Below, piece by piece: positions 7,464 to 9,294 of a DNA stretch of 9,294 nt. The position numbers were made by a program, and so were the translations under genes. A model generated the notes under the pieces. That model did no database searches, had not been told where the DNA came from, and saw only the letters and a list, made by a program, of their open reading frames with translations. Numbering within the stretch: position 1 is the stretch's first letter; every line of letters starts with the position of its first letter. This DNA comes from Bradyrhizobium sp. (lineage in GTDB: Bacteria; Pseudomonadota; Alphaproteobacteria; Rhizobiales; Xanthobacteraceae), in contig JAICIT010000058.1 in NCBI GenBank assembly GCA_025960445.1, positions 1 through 9,294 of the forward strand, read 5' to 3'.

Positions 7464-7538
7464 GCGAATAGCCTAAGACATATTTTTATACTTGAAATTT
7501 TGGACCTAATTCTTTGCGGGCGTAATGCGAATAGCCTA
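7464..7538. repeat. Direct repeat GCGAATAGCCTA, two copies
   Basis: The 12-mer GCGAATAGCCTA occurs exactly at 7464-7475 and again at 7527-7538, with 63 bases between starts. A looser relative, GCGATATGGCTAA, begins at 7339, 125 bases before the first exact copy, and overlaps the left arm of the inverted repeat. The spacings are close to whole numbers of helical turns (6 and 12 at 10.5 bp per turn). A cooperative binding site is a possible reading; coincidence is not excluded. Confidence 0.35.
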
Positions 7539-7699
7539 CCTCTCACGAATGTAGGAAGCAGAGACTTCAAAGCGGCCCTGCCGGACGGTGTTGCCGCCTC
7601 TTTGCACAAGTAGGAGATGGTTCCCCAACGGTTAGCTTCATGATAAGGCAAGCTTAGACTGACAAAATTATAGAAAAATTAACTTTTTGCGGTGGCGAT

Positions 7700-9294
7700 T
7701 TGAATTACGCCGGTAAATTCGACGCGAATCTCTCTTCCGATACCTTGGGCTTGCATTTGCAAGGGCAAGCCAGAGTCGAGACGATTACGCATCACGCAAC
7801 GCACGCGCCTGCGGACGCGATCATCGTTGCCGATGCTCATCTTCTTTTCACCGGCGATTTCAAGCGATCCGGCGTCGACCTGATCCTCTCCGGCGACGAT
7901 CAAGAACTGCTCCTGCGCGATTACTTCAAAACCGAGAAGCGTGCACCGCTGTCCTCACCGGATGGTGCGCACCTGACTGGCGACATCGTAACCGCACTGA
8001 CCGGCCACACTCAATTTGCGCAGGCGGGCGGCGCGAGCGCCGGCAAGGTGATCGGTCATGTCAGCAAGCTCGTGGGCACGGCGACCGCCGTCCGAAATGG
8101 CGTATCGATCATTCTTAACAATGGTGACAACGTCGAAAAAGGCGACGTCGTACAGTCCGGCTCCGACTCGACACTCGGAATTACTTTCATCGATGGCACT
8201 GTGTTCGGCTTGTCCTCGAACGCGCGAATGGTGCTCAATGAGATGGTTTACGATCCGAATGGGTCGAACAACTCATCGCTGCTCAGCCTCGTTGCGGGTA
8301 CCATTACATTTGTAGCGGGCGAGACCGCCAAGCACGGTGATATGAAGGTCGATACCCCGGTTGCGACCATGGGCATCCGGGGGACGGCGGTGTTGGTTGA
8401 AGTGGATTTCGAGGTTCCCCAAGCGGGGCCTTCGCCCGGCCAGCCGCCTTCACCTTCGGCAAAATTCCAGGTGCTGGTCGAGCCGGACGGCACGACGGGT
8501 TCGTACATCCTGTTCGACAAGAACACTCTTACCCCGATAGCGACCGTCAACCAGGCCGGACAGCAGATCAATATCAGTCAGGGCCAGGTCACCATCACCA
8601 ATGCGCCGCTGCCCCCGGATATCCAAAAGCTCATCAACGATGTGTTCTCGTTGAAATTTACGAGCAACGACTCCAATCCAAAAACCAACACTGGCCAGAA
8701 CGATACCATCACCCCTCAATCGGGGGGGGCGACTAAACTGGCGGGGGGCGGCGATGTCGTTATCCCGACCTTTTTGGTCCTGAAGAACGAGAAAGGGGCT
8801 TCGTTCGATTCCAATACTACTTCCGAGATCTTTATACCGCTGCACGTCGGGCCGACCGCTGTCGCTACCGGCGGCGCTTCGGTCGAGCTTCCCGGCGCGT
8901 TGCACAGTCTCACCGTCGATATGGCATCCGGCGTCATCAATTTTGTCGACACCAACGTCAATGATCGTCCGACGGTCTCAGCGGCGTTCAGCACGTTCAC
9001 CTATCAGAACGCTCAGCACAACGATATCACCTCAACCTTGACGTCGCAGCAGCTTGCGGCGATTGCGGCACTGGAGCTGCCCCTGACGGTGGTGCCTGCG
9101 GCTGACAATACCAACAATGGTTCGGCCAGTTGGACTTATAGCGTCGTTGACGGCGCTTTCGATTTCATGTCTGGCGGCGAAGTACTAACCCTGATCTACA
9201 CGGCGACCGTTAACGACGGCCATGGTGGCACCGTTAGCATTCCAATCGCCGTCACCATCACCGGCACCAACGACGCGCCTCTCATCACCGCACA
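7700..9294 (+). CDS. Large FecR/VCBS-repeat surface protein, N-terminal part (3' partial)
   Basis: The frame is open from 7658 to the window end, giving 531 codons from the proposed TTG at 7700. There is no ATG before about 8225, far inside conserved sequence. GGTGG at 7691-7695 gives TTG 7700 weak ribosome-site support, so the start is tentative. Domains by residue: about 40-100, a segment with HLLFTGDFKRSG, DLILSG, RDYF and SPDGAHLTG, like the prefix region of BapA-type biofilm proteins; 118-180, a LapA-retention-like domain with NGDNVEKGDVVQSGSDS and FIDGTVFGL; 197-237, a FecR-like block with VAGTITFVAGE and VDTPVATMGIRGT; 240-253, a proline-rich linker; 415-527, a first VCBS-type beta-sandwich ending TGTNDAP. 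There is no Sec signal, as expected for type I secretion through a C-terminal signal, which would lie outside the window. Such proteins usually act as biofilm adhesins. Family assignment is strong; function is inferred. Confidence 0.85.
   Translation, partial: MNYAGKFDANLSSDTLGLHLQGQARVETITHHATHAPADAIIVADAHLLFTGDFKRSGVDLILSGDDQELLLRDYFKTEKRAPLSSPDGAHLTGDIVTALTGHTQFAQAGGASAGKVIGHVSKLVGTATAVRNGVSIILNNGDNVEKGDVVQSGSDSTLGITFIDGTVFGLSSNARMVLNEMVYDPNGSNNSSLLSLVAGTITFVAGETAKHGDMKVDTPVATMGIRGTAVLVEVDFEVPQAGPSPGQPPSPSAKFQVLVEPDGTTGSYILFDKNTLTPIATVNQAGQQINISQGQVTITNAPLPPDIQKLINDVFSLKFTSNDSNPKTNTGQNDTITPQSGGATKLAGGGDVVIPTFLVLKNEKGASFDSNTTSEIFIPLHVGPTAVATGGASVELPGALHSLTVDMASGVINFVDTNVNDRPTVSAAFSTFTYQNAQHNDITSTLTSQQLAAIAALELPLTVVPAADNTNNGSASWTYSVVDGAFDFMSGGEVLTLIYTATVNDGHGGTVSIPIAVTITGTNDAPLITA
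8722..8748 (+). repeat. Poly-G tracts (G8 and G6) inside the surface-protein gene
   Basis: Eight consecutive G at 8722-8729 and six at 8743-8748 encode the glycine-containing stretch SGGATKLAGGGD, between the FecR-like block and the VCBS repeat (about residues 341-351). Loss of one G from the first run brings TGA 8781-8783 into frame; gain of one brings TAA 8734-8736 into frame. In either case the product would stop before its repeats and secretion signal. Runs of this kind are known sites of slipped-strand phase variation in surface proteins of other bacteria. They are also common sites of sequencing error. Confidence 0.6.

Larger units (their letters stand above)
7093..7699. other. Divergent intergenic region without a convincing gene
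   Basis: About 600 bases separate the peptidase start (minus strand) from the large surface-protein start (plus strand). Parts, especially 7441-7510 and 7636-7690, are much richer in A and T than the flanking genes. The open frames on either strand here have no ribosome site, no recognisable domain and unusual composition, so I do not call them genes. Structures seen are the TGTCCGGACA palindrome, an imperfect dyad at 7341-7375, a repeated GCGAATAGCCTA and a GCGGC/GCCGC hairpin at 7572-7597. TATA-like hexamers occur (TATACT at 7487, TATAGA at 7669) but none has a matching -35 box at good spacing. It probably carries promoters for both genes; I cannot place them. Confidence 0.6.

Noticed and set aside
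7464..7492. Sigma-70 promoter with -10 TATACT at 7487
   Set aside because: No -35-like hexamer at 16-18 bases upstream; called only as part of an AT-rich region.
7344..7613. 89-codon open frame on the plus strand in the divergent gap
   Set aside because: Its start lies inside the inverted repeat with no Shine-Dalgarno, and the protein resembles nothing I know. The repeated peptide SVLA comes from the degenerate DNA repeats.
7229..7651. 140-codon open frame on the minus strand in the divergent gap
   Set aside because: No ribosome site, no recognisable domain, and it overlaps AT-rich, repeat-bearing DNA and another open frame. It looks like a chance frame.
1..9294. tRNA, rRNA, CRISPR array or insertion sequence
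   Set aside because: I saw no cloverleaf-like sequence, no regular spacer-repeat array, no transposase-like frame and no terminal inverted repeats with target duplication.

Overview
The window looks like the chromosome of a GC-rich alphaproteobacterium of the Bradyrhizobium/Rhodopseudomonas type (Nitrobacteraceae). This rests on codon use, a Liv-type transporter operon carrying its own acyl-CoA ligase, a BTLCP-family protease, and a large FecR/VCBS protein of a kind I associate with that group. The genus is inferred from protein style, not proven.

Region 1 (1-6167, + strand) is a tight operon for a branched-chain-amino-acid-type (HAAT family) ABC importer. In order it holds the end of the LivH permease (cut by the window edge), LivM permease, LivG ATPase, LivF ATPase, a 612-residue AMP-forming acyl-CoA ligase, and a secreted LivK-type periplasmic binding protein. 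livM/livG share a GTGA stop/start overlap, and the livF ribosome binding site sits on the livG stop codon. The two longer gaps, before the ligase and before the binding protein, each hold possible RNA structure. The second can be drawn as an H-type pseudoknot ending 6 bases before the Shine-Dalgarno. A CoA ligase inside the transporter operon suggests the cargo is a carboxylic acid (fatty, dicarboxylic or aromatic), captured in the periplasm, imported, and trapped and activated as a CoA thioester. An intrinsic-terminator-like hairpin at 6189-6225 closes the operon.

Region 2 (6289-7092, - strand) is one convergent gene for an exported transglutaminase-like cysteine peptidase (BTLCP, the LapG superfamily) with its Cys-His-Asp triad.

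Region 3 (7093-7699) is a gap of about 600 bp with no convincing gene. Parts of it are AT-rich. It holds a 10-bp palindrome, a long imperfect dyad and short direct repeats, and probably serves as the control region of the two diverging genes.

Region 4 (7700 to the window end, + strand, open) is the N-terminal 531 codons of a large surface or secreted protein. It has a BapA-prefix-like segment, a LapA-retention/FecR-like module, a proline-rich linker and a first VCBS-type repeat. It has no ATG start (TTG is the best candidate). A run of eight G plus a nearby run of six G lie in its coding sequence; any single-base slip in the first run would end translation almost at once. Its position head-to-head with a LapG-like protease makes a Lap-style adhesin/protease pair the most interesting hypothesis here, although no canonical LapG cleavage motif is visible where one would be expected.
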